DNA of 64,000 bases from Nocardioides daedukensis (GTDB lineage Bacteria > Actinomycetota > Actinomycetes > Propionibacteriales > Nocardioidaceae): assembly GCF_013408415.1 (NCBI RefSeq), contig NZ_JACCAA010000001.1, positions 806,001 to 870,000 on the forward strand, read 5' to 3'. The notes under the pieces are model-generated. The model was not told where the DNA came from, ran no database searches, and worked only from the letters and a program-made list of their open reading frames with translations. Shown here piece by piece: positions 40,732-48,716 of the stretch (position 1 is the first letter of the stretch; each line of letters starts with the position of its first letter). The position numbers were made by a program, and so were the translations under genes.

Positions 40732-43700
40732 CCAACCCAGGTTGAACTACCGGCCCATCCACCTTCGCTGCCCCACGGGCTGAGCGTGTACGCGAGTCCA
40801 CTGGGTACAACCACCCCCGGCAACAGCCAAATGTATTCAGGCTTCTTACTCGCAATGTAGGCAACAACCCCAACCGTGACTAGCCCGACACACGAGCCTG
40901 CCCACCCGCCAAGGAGACCACCGACGAGTATTGCTGAAACGAGTACGACCCGCCCAGTGAGATGTGCGGTCCCCACGGCCGGAAGACCGGAGTCGGTGCG
41001 CCTGCGCCGCATCGCGTACAGCGCTCCACAGAGGACTACCAAACCTAAGAACCCGCCGAAGATGCCCCACCGGTAGAGTTTGTCAGGCGTGAATTCAGCT
41101 GTCGCCGCACCGTCCTTCGCCCCGGTCCAGCCCTGGCGCCACCCGTCGTACGAACGTGGCGAGAGCACGGTCCCGTCCTGGGTTGCTTTCCATCCCGGGT
41201 TGACATTCTCTCGGGTGGCGAACTGACCGACGCCTCTGAGGGCAAAGTTGCGACGATCGGGACTTGAGGCCTCTGATGAAATTGGATGCTCAGTCGCGCC
41301 GAAAACCGGCGCCCGCTGGAGAGTCAGGCTGGCAGCCGAGAATGCCTCGGCCCCACTGACAGACACCGAGTTCTCGCCTGCGCCGAGTACTACCCGTCCA
41401 TGCGGGACGCCACAGAGAACGGCGGTGACCTCTCGTCCTTTATATAGTTCCGACGGCGTCATACGCACGCGGGTTCGTTGTTCCACCCCGTTGATTGTCA
41501 GCGTCGGGCCTGTTCCGCAGCTGGTGACGACTGGCAATGTAGAGAGCTGAAGGGGGAGAGCCTCCACGCCATCGACTTCTACCTCTGAAACGCCGATCGG
41601 CACCGGTGCAATCGTGTTGTCGAAACGGAGATCTGTGACTGCGTTCGCCTCGAGCACCGTTACGTCCAGGAACGACGTGCGGATGCCGTCAATCGAAGCT
41701 TGGCCATGGTTATCGAGGTCAACGACGCGCTCGCCTCCAGGCCAGGTCACACGGATTCGGCTCGGCGCCCTCGCAGCAGCCCCTTTGGCAACCTTGAAAG
41801 AGAGCCCGGTCACGTCCCGCTTCCCTAACCAACGCAGTCGCAGCTCGGGCTCCTTGTCGCTCAGTGCCGCTGTCCAGGTTGTGCCTGTGTCACCGTCAAT
41901 TGCGGCGAGCGCTGAGGACCGAACGTCGGGATTGCCGTCGGAGGATGACTCAGCCCCCGCAGGCAGGTCCTGAGTTAGGAGATCTACCAATGGCTTGCCC
42001 GGACGTGGACGAACAAGCAACGATCCTTGATAGTCGGCCCCCTCGGGCAAGGTGAATCGTCGGTGAAATCCGTCGGGTTCCTCTGAAGCAATTTCCCTGC
42101 CCTGTACGCAGCGCACTGCGTCGTCCAATTCTGCACATCCCGTTCGTTGGTCCGCAACCGCACGCAGCACGACGGCGGCGGGCGCATTCCATGCCGACGG
42201 TATCCTGGGCAATTGGAGGAACCGTTCGGCTTTTAATCCTTCCACCTCGACTTCGGCCAGCCACATTCTTCCAAAGCCCCGGTCAGACACATCTTCAATG
42301 CGCATCGAGTCCGAGGGTTTCTCGAGCAGCACAGTCCTGGCTATGCCCGGCGTCAGCGTCACTTCGCGACTAGTTTCCGCATCAGTGCGGACGCGGACAC
42401 GCTGCCGTTCGGCCCCGCCTCCAGTTAGACGGACTTGCCCCGGAGCTCTAGAGGCCGGAAACTGCACCTCAACCCAATGGCCGTCGACTCCCGGATAGGG
42501 CCCCGAGACCCACTCGGAATCATAATTTTTATCGAAAGCCGCCCATGGAAGTTCACCAGGCGCAACAGGCCCATAGGCCGTGGCGTCTGCTTGTGAACTC
42601 GAAGCGGTGATCTTCTCGATTCCCTCGTAGCCCGCCCAAGTCGCCCACCGCTGATGATCAGGGAGTTCGTAGTCAGCAACCCTGCCAGGAAGACGAAGCT
42701 CTTGGCCCCGCGCTCTCGTTGCCGAGCGTCCATCATGCACGCGTCCAAAATTGCGTTCTGTAGCACGAAGACCGTCCGTGAGGATCCACGAGGACGGCAA
42801 TGGCTCACTTTCGTCTTTGTCGGCGGCCAACACCGTCGGTTCCTGCCTAAGCAAGCCCAAGTCAGTGAGATCTAGGAGGTCTTCGGGTCCGCCCACAACC
42901 ACCGGCGGCGAATCCGCGGCGATGGCAAACGATGGACTTCCCACCTGGTAGATCTCGATCGCCGGCCAGGTGTCTTGCCAGCCTCCGTTGACGATGACTC
43001 GACGTCCTGCATTATCCCGGAGCTCCGAGCCGCCACCTACGTCTGGACCGAATGATGCGACGCGAATAAAGCCCGGCGATGCCAGAGCGAGATGCACCAG
43101 GACTGGATCGGGGATGTCGGGTTCCCGAGCCAAGTCATTACGTACAACCACATGGCTCACTCCTGCCCGTTCGAGAAAGGCGGCCAACCCGGCGCTCGGT
43201 TTTCCCTGGCTCAAGCGGTCCTCGATCGCGTCAAGCATTCGGATGTTTGGGGCTGGGGCAAGTGGGACAGCGTTGCGAACTGCCCATGGTTTACCGGCGA
43301 GGGCTTGCATCGGTTCATCCTCGGGGGTTCCCCAGGCGTAGGTGGCAAAGGAGGATCCTGGTACAAGGAGAGCGACGCCTTGCCCTTGATGGTTCGTTAA
43401 CCACGAAGACGCTTGGTACCAGTAATCTGGCACTGATTCGAAACCACCCTCTGGGGTGATCCGGCCGGTCAACGCCGGAACTGTTGTCGCGATCACCGCG
43501 AACGTTACGGCTGCGGTGAAAACCCGGTTGGTGAAACGATCCGCATGCAGACCGGGCGCGACGGCGGCGTGTCGCTCGCGCGTCAGTGCCTCAAGAGTCC
43601 AGGCCAGGCCAATGACCAAAGGCAGTCGAATTACAGGGTCGAACTTATGCACATTTCGCAGCGGAGCAAGGGGCCCGTCCAGCATCGTCTGCAGGTCCGG

Positions 43701-44753
43701 AGCGAACCATCCCTGCACGGCACCTAAATGCCCCATCGTCACCAAGAAAAGACCGCCAACGAGGCCACACGTGAGGAATAGCCGATGCGGATTGGAGCGC
43801 AGCACTAGACCGATCAGGCCAGCAACGATCAAGACTGTACTGTTGAGTGGTAGATAGAAGTTTTCGATAAGGTCATTTCCCGCGCGAAGGTTCGAGTCGA
43901 CGTACGGGACCCAGTTCGAGGTGCCGCGAAGCGCATCGAACATGGTAGTCGAGAATGTGGTGTTACCCGACGACTCAATGTAGTCGAGAAACGGGGGGCT
44001 ATAGGCGCCCATGACTAACAACGGCACGATCCACCAAAGTGTGCCGAGTAAAGTGAAGAATGGCCACCAAACCATCAACGATCGCCGTCGCGGCCCAGTC
44101 GCCCTGGTGAGCAGCCAGATAGCGCCCAGAGGAAGTACAGCAGCAGTAGCCGCCGCATTGACCCCCCCAACCATGGCGACAGCGAACCCGGCGAGAGCAG
44201 CCGCTCGCCTCGGAGAACCGGACGTGCTCCCGATAACCAGAGGAAGCAAGACCCACGGCGCAAGGGCGCTGGGCCAAGCCTCGATAGAGATGGGGCCCAA
44301 AGTCGTTAGCATTCGCGGCGACAGCGCGTAGGAAAACGCCGCTAGGATGCATGCCAAGTCGGAGCGGACGCCCATTGCTCGTGTCAGTTTGGCGACGCCC
44401 ACGAACGCAACGCACATAATCAGGGCGACCCACAGCCTCTGCACGACCCAGGGATCTATATCCATCAGGGATCCCAAGGCGAATATTGGGCCCATCGGCC
44501 AGAGATAACCGTAGGCCTGATTTTGCAATTGTCCGAAGGCCGCCTGCGAATCCCACAGGTGCGCCGCCCGACCGAGGAATTCAGCAGGCGCGATGGCCAG
44601 GTCGAGTTTGGTGTCCGGAACAATAAGTCCCGGCGACTGTACGAGTGCCAGCCCAACCAGAACAGCGCATCCGGCAACCAGACGCAAGGTGAATCGGAGA
44701 ACTACACTCGCGTCGGCGCTCACTTCTTGCGCAGCACGATCATGAGATTCCAT
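40623..44753 (-). CDS. aftD: Alpha-(1->3)-arabinofuranosyltransferase, AftD type
   Basis: A very large membrane glycosyltransferase of 1376 residues, the typical AftD length. The N-terminal GT-C part starts with SPGLIVPDTKLDLAIAP, holding the acidic residues of the first outer loop, then QNQAYGYLWPMGP, PPFLDYIESSG, and RNVHKFDPVIRLPLVIG, all close to the mycobacterial enzyme. The exported middle and C-terminal parts (residues about 600-1270) look like beta-sandwich carbohydrate-binding domains, followed by final membrane helices. The enzyme adds arabinofuranose branches from decaprenyl-phosphoryl arabinose. ATG 44753 has a good GAGAGGTGG site and overlaps the upstream methyltransferase gene; GTG 44723 at that gene's stop (GTGA) is the alternative. 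Confidence 0.88.
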   Translation of the reverse strand: MESHDRAAQEVSADASVVLRFTLRLVAGCAVLVGLALVQSPGLIVPDTKLDLAIAPAEFLGRAAHLWDSQAAFGQLQNQAYGYLWPMGPIFALGSLMDIDPWVVQRLWVALIMCVAFVGVAKLTRAMGVRSDLACILAAFSYALSPRMLTTLGPISIEAWPSALAPWVLLPLVIGSTSGSPRRAAALAGFAVAMVGGVNAAATAAVLPLGAIWLLTRATGPRRRSLMVWWPFFTLLGTLWWIVPLLVMGAYSPPFLDYIESSGNTTFSTTMFDALRGTSNWVPYVDSNLRAGNDLIENFYLPLNSTVLIVAGLIGLVLRSNPHRLFLTCGLVGGLFLVTMGHLGAVQGWFAPDLQTMLDGPLAPLRNVHKFDPVIRLPLVIGLAWTLEALTRERHAAVAPGLHADRFTNRVFTAAVTFAVIATTVPALTGRITPEGGFESVPDYWYQASSWLTNHQGQGVALLVPGSSFATYAWGTPEDEPMQALAGKPWAVRNAVPLAPAPNIRMLDAIEDRLSQGKPSAGLAAFLERAGVSHVVVRNDLAREPDIPDPVLVHLALASPGFIRVASFGPDVGGGSELRDNAGRRVIVNGGWQDTWPAIEIYQVGSPSFAIAADSPPVVVGGPEDLLDLTDLGLLRQEPTVLAADKDESEPLPSSWILTDGLRATERNFGRVHDGRSATRARGQELRLPGRVADYELPDHQRWATWAGYEGIEKITASSSQADATAYGPVAPGELPWAAFDKNYDSEWVSGPYPGVDGHWVEVQFPASRAPGQVRLTGGGAERQRVRVRTDAETSREVTLTPGIARTVLLEKPSDSMRIEDVSDRGFGRMWLAEVEVEGLKAERFLQLPRIPSAWNAPAAVVLRAVADQRTGCAELDDAVRCVQGREIASEEPDGFHRRFTLPEGADYQGSLLVRPRPGKPLVDLLTQDLPAGAESSSDGNPDVRSSALAAIDGDTGTTWTAALSDKEPELRLRWLGKRDVTGLSFKVAKGAAARAPSRIRVTWPGGERVVDLDNHGQASIDGIRTSFLDVTVLEANAVTDLRFDNTIAPVPIGVSEVEVDGVEALPLQLSTLPVVTSCGTGPTLTINGVEQRTRVRMTPSELYKGREVTAVLCGVPHGRVVLGAGENSVSVSGAEAFSAASLTLQRAPVFGATEHPISSEASSPDRRNFALRGVGQFATRENVNPGWKATQDGTVLSPRSYDGWRQGWTGAKDGAATAEFTPDKLYRWGIFGGFLGLVVLCGALYAMRRRRTDSGLPAVGTAHLTGRVVLVSAILVGGLLGGWAGSCVGLVTVGVVAYIASKKPEYIWLLPGVVVPSGLAYTLSPWGSEGGWAGSSTWVGQLALSAVIVVVAALAFTGVEDTRVFRRRNGNSTHR

Positions 44754-45484
44754 GTCGCCACCTCTCGCACGCCCGGCACCTTCAACATCCAGTGGCTCCA
44801 CGCTGGGTTGTAGCGGGGAATCAAGTCGAGGACCTGTCCCGCGGTCTGTCGCTCGGCCCACTCGAGACCGGCCTTCACCGTCACGGCGTACATCGATGTG
44901 CCGAACACATTCTTCGGTGACTTGCCGTGTTTGCGGCAGTAGCGTCGCGCAGCACGTGCACCCCCGAGGTAGTGCCACGGCGAGGTCTCGTGTCCCCCCC
45001 AGGGTCCGTACCAGACCGTGTAGCTGATGAAGACGAGTCCGCCGGGCTTCGTGACCCGAACCATCTCGTCGGCCATCGTCCACGGCTCGGGGACGTGCTC
45101 GAGCACGTTGGAGGAATAGGTGATGTCCAGGGAGCTGTCCCGGAAGGGCAACTCCATGCCACTGCCGAGGACAGTGCGCTCGGGGATGTCGCCGCCCATG
45201 CCGGCCAGTTCGCCGGCGTCTGCGTCCAGGGAGAAGTACGTTGCCCCGGCTTCTTCGAACGCGTCGCGGAAATATCCCGGCCCGCCACCGACGTCGAGCA
45301 GCATCGAGCCGGCCAGAGGGGTGTACGACGAGAGTTGCCCGACAGAGTCGTGCGCGATGGCGGAGTAGAAGCGCGCCGGGTCCGGCTGTTCGTAGCGGAA
45401 CTCGTTGACCAGCCGCAGGGAGCGCCTCAATGTCGCTCGCCATGGTCGGCCGGCAACCGTCGAGGACTCGTCATTCAGTGGCAC
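44720..45484 (-). CDS. Class I SAM-dependent methyltransferase upstream of aftD
   Basis: A 254-residue methyltransferase with MLLDVGGGPGYFRDAFEEAG as SAM motif, FSLDADAGEL for strand 2, and ITYSSNVLEHVPEP for motif IV. Length and arrangement (divergent from a GT4 gene) recall mycobacterial Rv0224c. It precedes and overlaps aftD, so the two are probably one transcript, and the methyl group may go to a lipid or glycan of the arabinan pathway; this is inferred. The GTG at 45484 follows a TAAGGT box by six bases and is probably leaderless. Confidence 0.85.
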   Translation of the reverse strand: MPLNDESSTVAGRPWRATLRRSLRLVNEFRYEQPDPARFYSAIAHDSVGQLSSYTPLAGSMLLDVGGGPGYFRDAFEEAGATYFSLDADAGELAGMGGDIPERTVLGSGMELPFRDSSLDITYSSNVLEHVPEPWTMADEMVRVTKPGGLVFISYTVWYGPWGGHETSPWHYLGGARAARRYCRKHGKSPKNVFGTSMYAVTVKAGLEWAERQTAGQVLDLIPRYNPAWSHWMLKVPGVREVATWNLMIVLRKK

Positions 45485-45490
45485 GCGCAG

Positions 45491-45510
45491 ACCTTACCCG
45501 AGGGTAAGGT
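45491..45510. promoter_or_regulatory. 20-bp perfect palindrome carrying two divergent -10 boxes
   Basis: accttacccgagggtaaggt is its own reverse complement. Each half ends in TAAGGT, a TAnnnT -10 box, placed six bases (minus strand, GTG 45484) and seven bases (plus strand, GTG 45518) from a start codon. It therefore looks like a symmetric divergent promoter for two leaderless mRNAs, and it could also be a repressor site. Confidence 0.65.
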
Positions 45511-45517
45511 TGATTCG

Positions 45518-46687
45518 GTGGCCAACTCTTCATCCGCTCATCGACTCGACGGGCAGCACGTCGTATTCTTCAGCTGGCGCGACACCACCAACCCTGAGGG
45601 TGGCGGCGCCGAGTTGTATCTCGACCAGATCGCCCATGGCCTCGTCGAGCGTGGAGCGCGCGTTACGATCTTCAGTGCTGAGCACGATGCGGCACCGCGC
45701 GACGAGGTGCGCGACAACATCCGTTATGTCCGCCGAGGATCCAAGCTCAGCGTCTACCTGCGCGGCATGCTCAGTCTGGCAACCCGCCGTTTCGGCCACG
45801 TCGACGTCGTGGTCGACGTACAGAACGGCCTTCCGTTCCTGACCCGGTTGTTCACCCGTCGGACGGTGGTCGTCCTGGTCCATCACGTCCACCGCGAGCA
45901 GTGGCCGGTGGTCTTCCCCGGCAGGGCGGGCAAGGTCGGCTGGTGGATCGAGAAGACCCTGGCGCCCAGGGTCTATCGCAATTGCCAGTACGTCGCCGTC
46001 TCGCAGGCCACCCGCGAGGAGCTGATCGAGCTGGGCGTGGATGCCGAGCGCATCGCGGTCGTCCACAACGGCACCACTCCGCCACCACCGGTCGCGGTGG
46101 AACGCGCTGCTGTCCCGACGATCTGCTCGGTCGGGCGGCTGGTCCCGCACAAGCAGGTCGAGCACGCCATCGACGCCTGGGCGCACCTACGCACCGAGCT
46201 GCCCGGACTGCGCCTGGTGATCGTCGGAGACGGCTGGTGGAGCGAGGAGCTGCAGGAGTACGCCGCACAGTTCGACCGTGTCGGTGGGATCACGTTCAAG
46301 GGCCACGTGAGCGAGACCCGCAAGCAGGAGATCTATGCGAGCTCCTGGGTGCTTGCCCTCCCCTCGCTCAAGGAGGGGTGGGGCCTGGTGATCGGGGAGG
46401 CTGGCAACCACCGGACCCCGTGCGTCGCCTACTCCTCGGCGGGCGGCACGCGCGAGTCCATCGCGGACGGTGTGTCCGGGGTGTTGGTCGAGAACAAGGC
46501 CGAGTTCGTCGAGGCGCTACGCCGCCTGCTCATCGACCGTGCAGAACTCGAGCGCCTGGCTGACGGAGCGCTCGAGATGAGCCGTCGCTTCACCTGGGAC
46601 CATGCCCACGGATCGTTCGCCCAGGTCCTCACTCGCGCCATGGCCGGCGAGCGTCTGGACAAGCAAGACCCCGACGAGGTCAGGTGA
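45518..46687 (+). CDS. Family 4 glycosyltransferase
   Basis: A 389-residue GT-B enzyme. The N-terminal domain starts VVFFSWRDTTNPEGGGAELYLDQI with the glycine-rich acceptor loop. The C-terminal domain has SVGRLVPHKQVEHAIDA and the donor-binding EGWGLVIGEAG (E-x7-E) typical of retaining GT4 enzymes. It probably transfers a sugar, such as mannose, from a nucleotide donor at the inner face of the membrane. GTG 45518 is fixed by the -10 box seven bases upstream; the longer open frame is antisense to the methyltransferase. It resembles mycobacterial Rv0225 in size and position. Confidence 0.85.
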   Translation: MANSSSAHRLDGQHVVFFSWRDTTNPEGGGAELYLDQIAHGLVERGARVTIFSAEHDAAPRDEVRDNIRYVRRGSKLSVYLRGMLSLATRRFGHVDVVVDVQNGLPFLTRLFTRRTVVVLVHHVHREQWPVVFPGRAGKVGWWIEKTLAPRVYRNCQYVAVSQATREELIELGVDAERIAVVHNGTTPPPPVAVERAAVPTICSVGRLVPHKQVEHAIDAWAHLRTELPGLRLVIVGDGWWSEELQEYAAQFDRVGGITFKGHVSETRKQEIYASSWVLALPSLKEGWGLVIGEAGNHRTPCVAYSSAGGTRESIADGVSGVLVENKAEFVEALRRLLIDRAELERLADGALEMSRRFTWDHAHGSFAQVLTRAMAGERLDKQDPDEVR

Positions 46688-46703
46688 CCAGGTCGGGGTC
46701 TTG
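46664..46703 (+). terminator. Terminator overlapping the end of the GT4 gene
   Basis: caagaccccgac at 46664-46675 pairs exactly with 46692-46703. The left arm lies within the last codons of the glycosyltransferase gene. Confidence 0.65.
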
Positions 46704-46731
46704 ACTGTTCGTGCGGTTGCGAAGGTCTGCG

Positions 46732-46887
46732 TCAGTTGTTCGCGCCGTAGGGGATCACCGGCTGGTTGACGTTCGCCGGGGACTCACCGCTGGTGCCGGT
46801 CTGCGAGGAGACCACTCCGAAAACCGTCGCAGAAGCGAGGCCGCCTCCCACGATCAAAGCGGCGATGCCGCCGATGATGCTGTTCAT
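46732..46887 (-). CDS. DUF2613 mini-protein with one membrane helix
   Basis: A 51-residue protein beginning MNSIIGGIAALIVGGGLASA, an N-terminal glycine-rich helix that acts as signal anchor or signal peptide. TVFGVVSSQTG and a short Pro/Asn-rich outer tail (PANVNQPVIPYGAN) follow. This matches DUF2613. From memory Rv0236A of M. tuberculosis, the neighbour of aftD, is of this family. GGGAGG stands before the ATG at a good distance. It may be an accessory factor of the arabinan machinery; the link is by context only. Confidence 0.8.
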   Translation of the reverse strand: MNSIIGGIAALIVGGGLASATVFGVVSSQTGTSGESPANVNQPVIPYGANN

Positions 46888-46964
46888 TATGTAACCCTCC
46901 CTAGGCTATCGACGAGAACGATAGCAGTGGGACTGGCAACGGACACATCGAATCGCGATGCAGG

Positions 46965-48650
46965 TCACACGTGTCGTGCACGACGAGTGCGCAGGGCACC
47001 CACGAGCCCGGCTGCCAGTGGCGTCAGGAACGCGGCCCAGGCCAGGCCCATCCACCACGGCCACGACCCGGGCGTGGCCCGCTCAGCCACCTCGTCGAGC
47101 ACGATGACGGTGACCGGATCACTCGCGCTCAGCACCGTCCCGGAGACCTCCGGCGGTGCTTCGGGTCCGGACGCGTCACTGACCACATATCTGATCCCCA
47201 GGGCAGCAAGGGCGCGCGCACGCGCGGAAGGGCTCGGCTCGTCCAGTGCGTCCAACACCTTCGGGACCCGGGGGTCCTCGCCGGCGATCATCCGGTCCTC
47301 GACAAGCAGCTGATCGTTGACCACGTAGTTGCGGGGCAGGTGGCGCGGCAGTGGGTCGAGGACCTTGTGACGCTGGTTCCAGGACGGGGCCCGGTAGGCC
47401 GAGAACGGCAGGACCACGACGTCCCCATCGCGTGTGTCGTCGGCGATCGCGGCGGCGGCGTCGGCATAGCCGCGTGGGTATTCAGTCGCATGCAGGCTTC
47501 CCGAGACCCCCCAGGCCGCATCCGGCATCAGCGCGATCGGCGTCAGCACCAGTCCGACCACGGCGACCGTCCGGACGCCATGGTCACGGATCCGGGCACC
47601 CAGGGACGTCACCCCGTGCGCGAGGAGGATGACGAGCAACGGCACGCACAGGGCGAGGAACCGCGAGCCATCGCGCAGAAGTCCCCCACCGGGCACGTGC
47701 CCCGCCAACCAGCCGATGACCCCGGGCGCTGCCCAGGTCAGGACGGCCAGGCCCCAGCCGATCGTCCACAACACCAGCAGGGCCACGCGGTCGCGTGAGG
47801 TCTCGGCACGCCACCAGCGTCGGGCGCCGAGGGCGCACAGTGCCACCAGCACCAGCGTCGACACCAACCCGAGGACACCTTCCCGGGAGGTCGGGACGAC
47901 CTCGGCATTCCAGACGCCGCCGAGTCCCAGCGCAGTCACCACTGCCGGCAGGTGGCCCTCTCCCCGCAGGGCGAAGAGTGCAGCGGCCCCCGGGTCCGAC
48001 GTCGCGTCGCTCGAGTGGATCAGGCCGGAGACCAGCCAGGGCGCGTTCGCAGCAAGCACCAGTGCGAGCAGCAGCAGGTTGTCGCGGGCGCGAGCGCTCC
48101 AGCCGATCACGAGAACCACGAGGGATGTCACCAGCCCGGCCCCCGCGCTGAGGCAACCCAACGGGACCAGGAGCAGCAGGGCAGGCCCCGGGCCAGTCGA
48201 CCTGGCCCGACGAGCTGCGATCACCAGCCAGGGCAGGACTGCATAACCGACCAGCACCGGCCAGTGGCCCAGGACCAGCCGCTCCACCACGAAGGGGTTC
48301 CAGACCATCACGCTCACGGCCACGAGCCGTACGCCGATCGCACCACCCACGAGTCGCGCGGCACCCGCGCCGGCAGCCACCAGGCCCATGAGCAGGACCA
48401 GCTTCTGGAGCAGCATGCCCGGCACCAGCTCGTCCAGGACCGAGACGACCGCATCGGAGGGCACTGCCCGCGGTAGCGCACTGTCGACTCCGAGGAAGTC
48501 GGTGCGCAGTGCGAGGTCCGGCACCCAGACCATGTCATAGCTGAGGACGTAGCCGCGGCCGAGCGCCGGCCCGAGAAGCAGCGACCCGAGGACCAGTGCC
48601 CAGATCCACGGCAACGCCCGGTCCACGCGCATCTTGGTGGAGTCGGTCAT
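46965..48650 (-). CDS. Polytopic membrane protein, GT-C-like (Rv0226c-like)
   Basis: A 561-residue protein with about twelve membrane helices and a soluble exported stretch near residues 390-520. In the first outer loop GYVLSYDMVWVPDLAL presents acidic residues where GT-C enzymes have their catalytic Asp, and GGLLRDGSRFLALCVPL and SWNQRHKVLDPLP are further conserved-looking segments. The protein is a candidate lipid-linked sugar transferase. ATG 48650 is taken as start; GTG 48656 is possible. Size and position next to a divergent methyltransferase/GT4 pair recall mycobacterial Rv0226c. Confidence 0.72.
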   Translation of the reverse strand: MTDSTKMRVDRALPWIWALVLGSLLLGPALGRGYVLSYDMVWVPDLALRTDFLGVDSALPRAVPSDAVVSVLDELVPGMLLQKLVLLMGLVAAGAGAARLVGGAIGVRLVAVSVMVWNPFVVERLVLGHWPVLVGYAVLPWLVIAARRARSTGPGPALLLLVPLGCLSAGAGLVTSLVVLVIGWSARARDNLLLLALVLAANAPWLVSGLIHSSDATSDPGAAALFALRGEGHLPAVVTALGLGGVWNAEVVPTSREGVLGLVSTLVLVALCALGARRWWRAETSRDRVALLVLWTIGWGLAVLTWAAPGVIGWLAGHVPGGGLLRDGSRFLALCVPLLVILLAHGVTSLGARIRDHGVRTVAVVGLVLTPIALMPDAAWGVSGSLHATEYPRGYADAAAAIADDTRDGDVVVLPFSAYRAPSWNQRHKVLDPLPRHLPRNYVVNDQLLVEDRMIAGEDPRVPKVLDALDEPSPSARARALAALGIRYVVSDASGPEAPPEVSGTVLSASDPVTVIVLDEVAERATPGSWPWWMGLAWAAFLTPLAAGLVGALRTRRARHV

Positions 48651-48716
48651 CGGCACCCGGCAAACATAGGCGATCCACGACCGACCTGCTTCGCCCCGTG
48701 TGACAGACTCCGTCGA

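Noticed and set aside
44754..45443. A 230-residue N-terminal extension of the aftD open frame
   Set aside because: It is antisense to the methyltransferase gene, rich in Arg and without any domain; the AftD similarity starts at about 44753.
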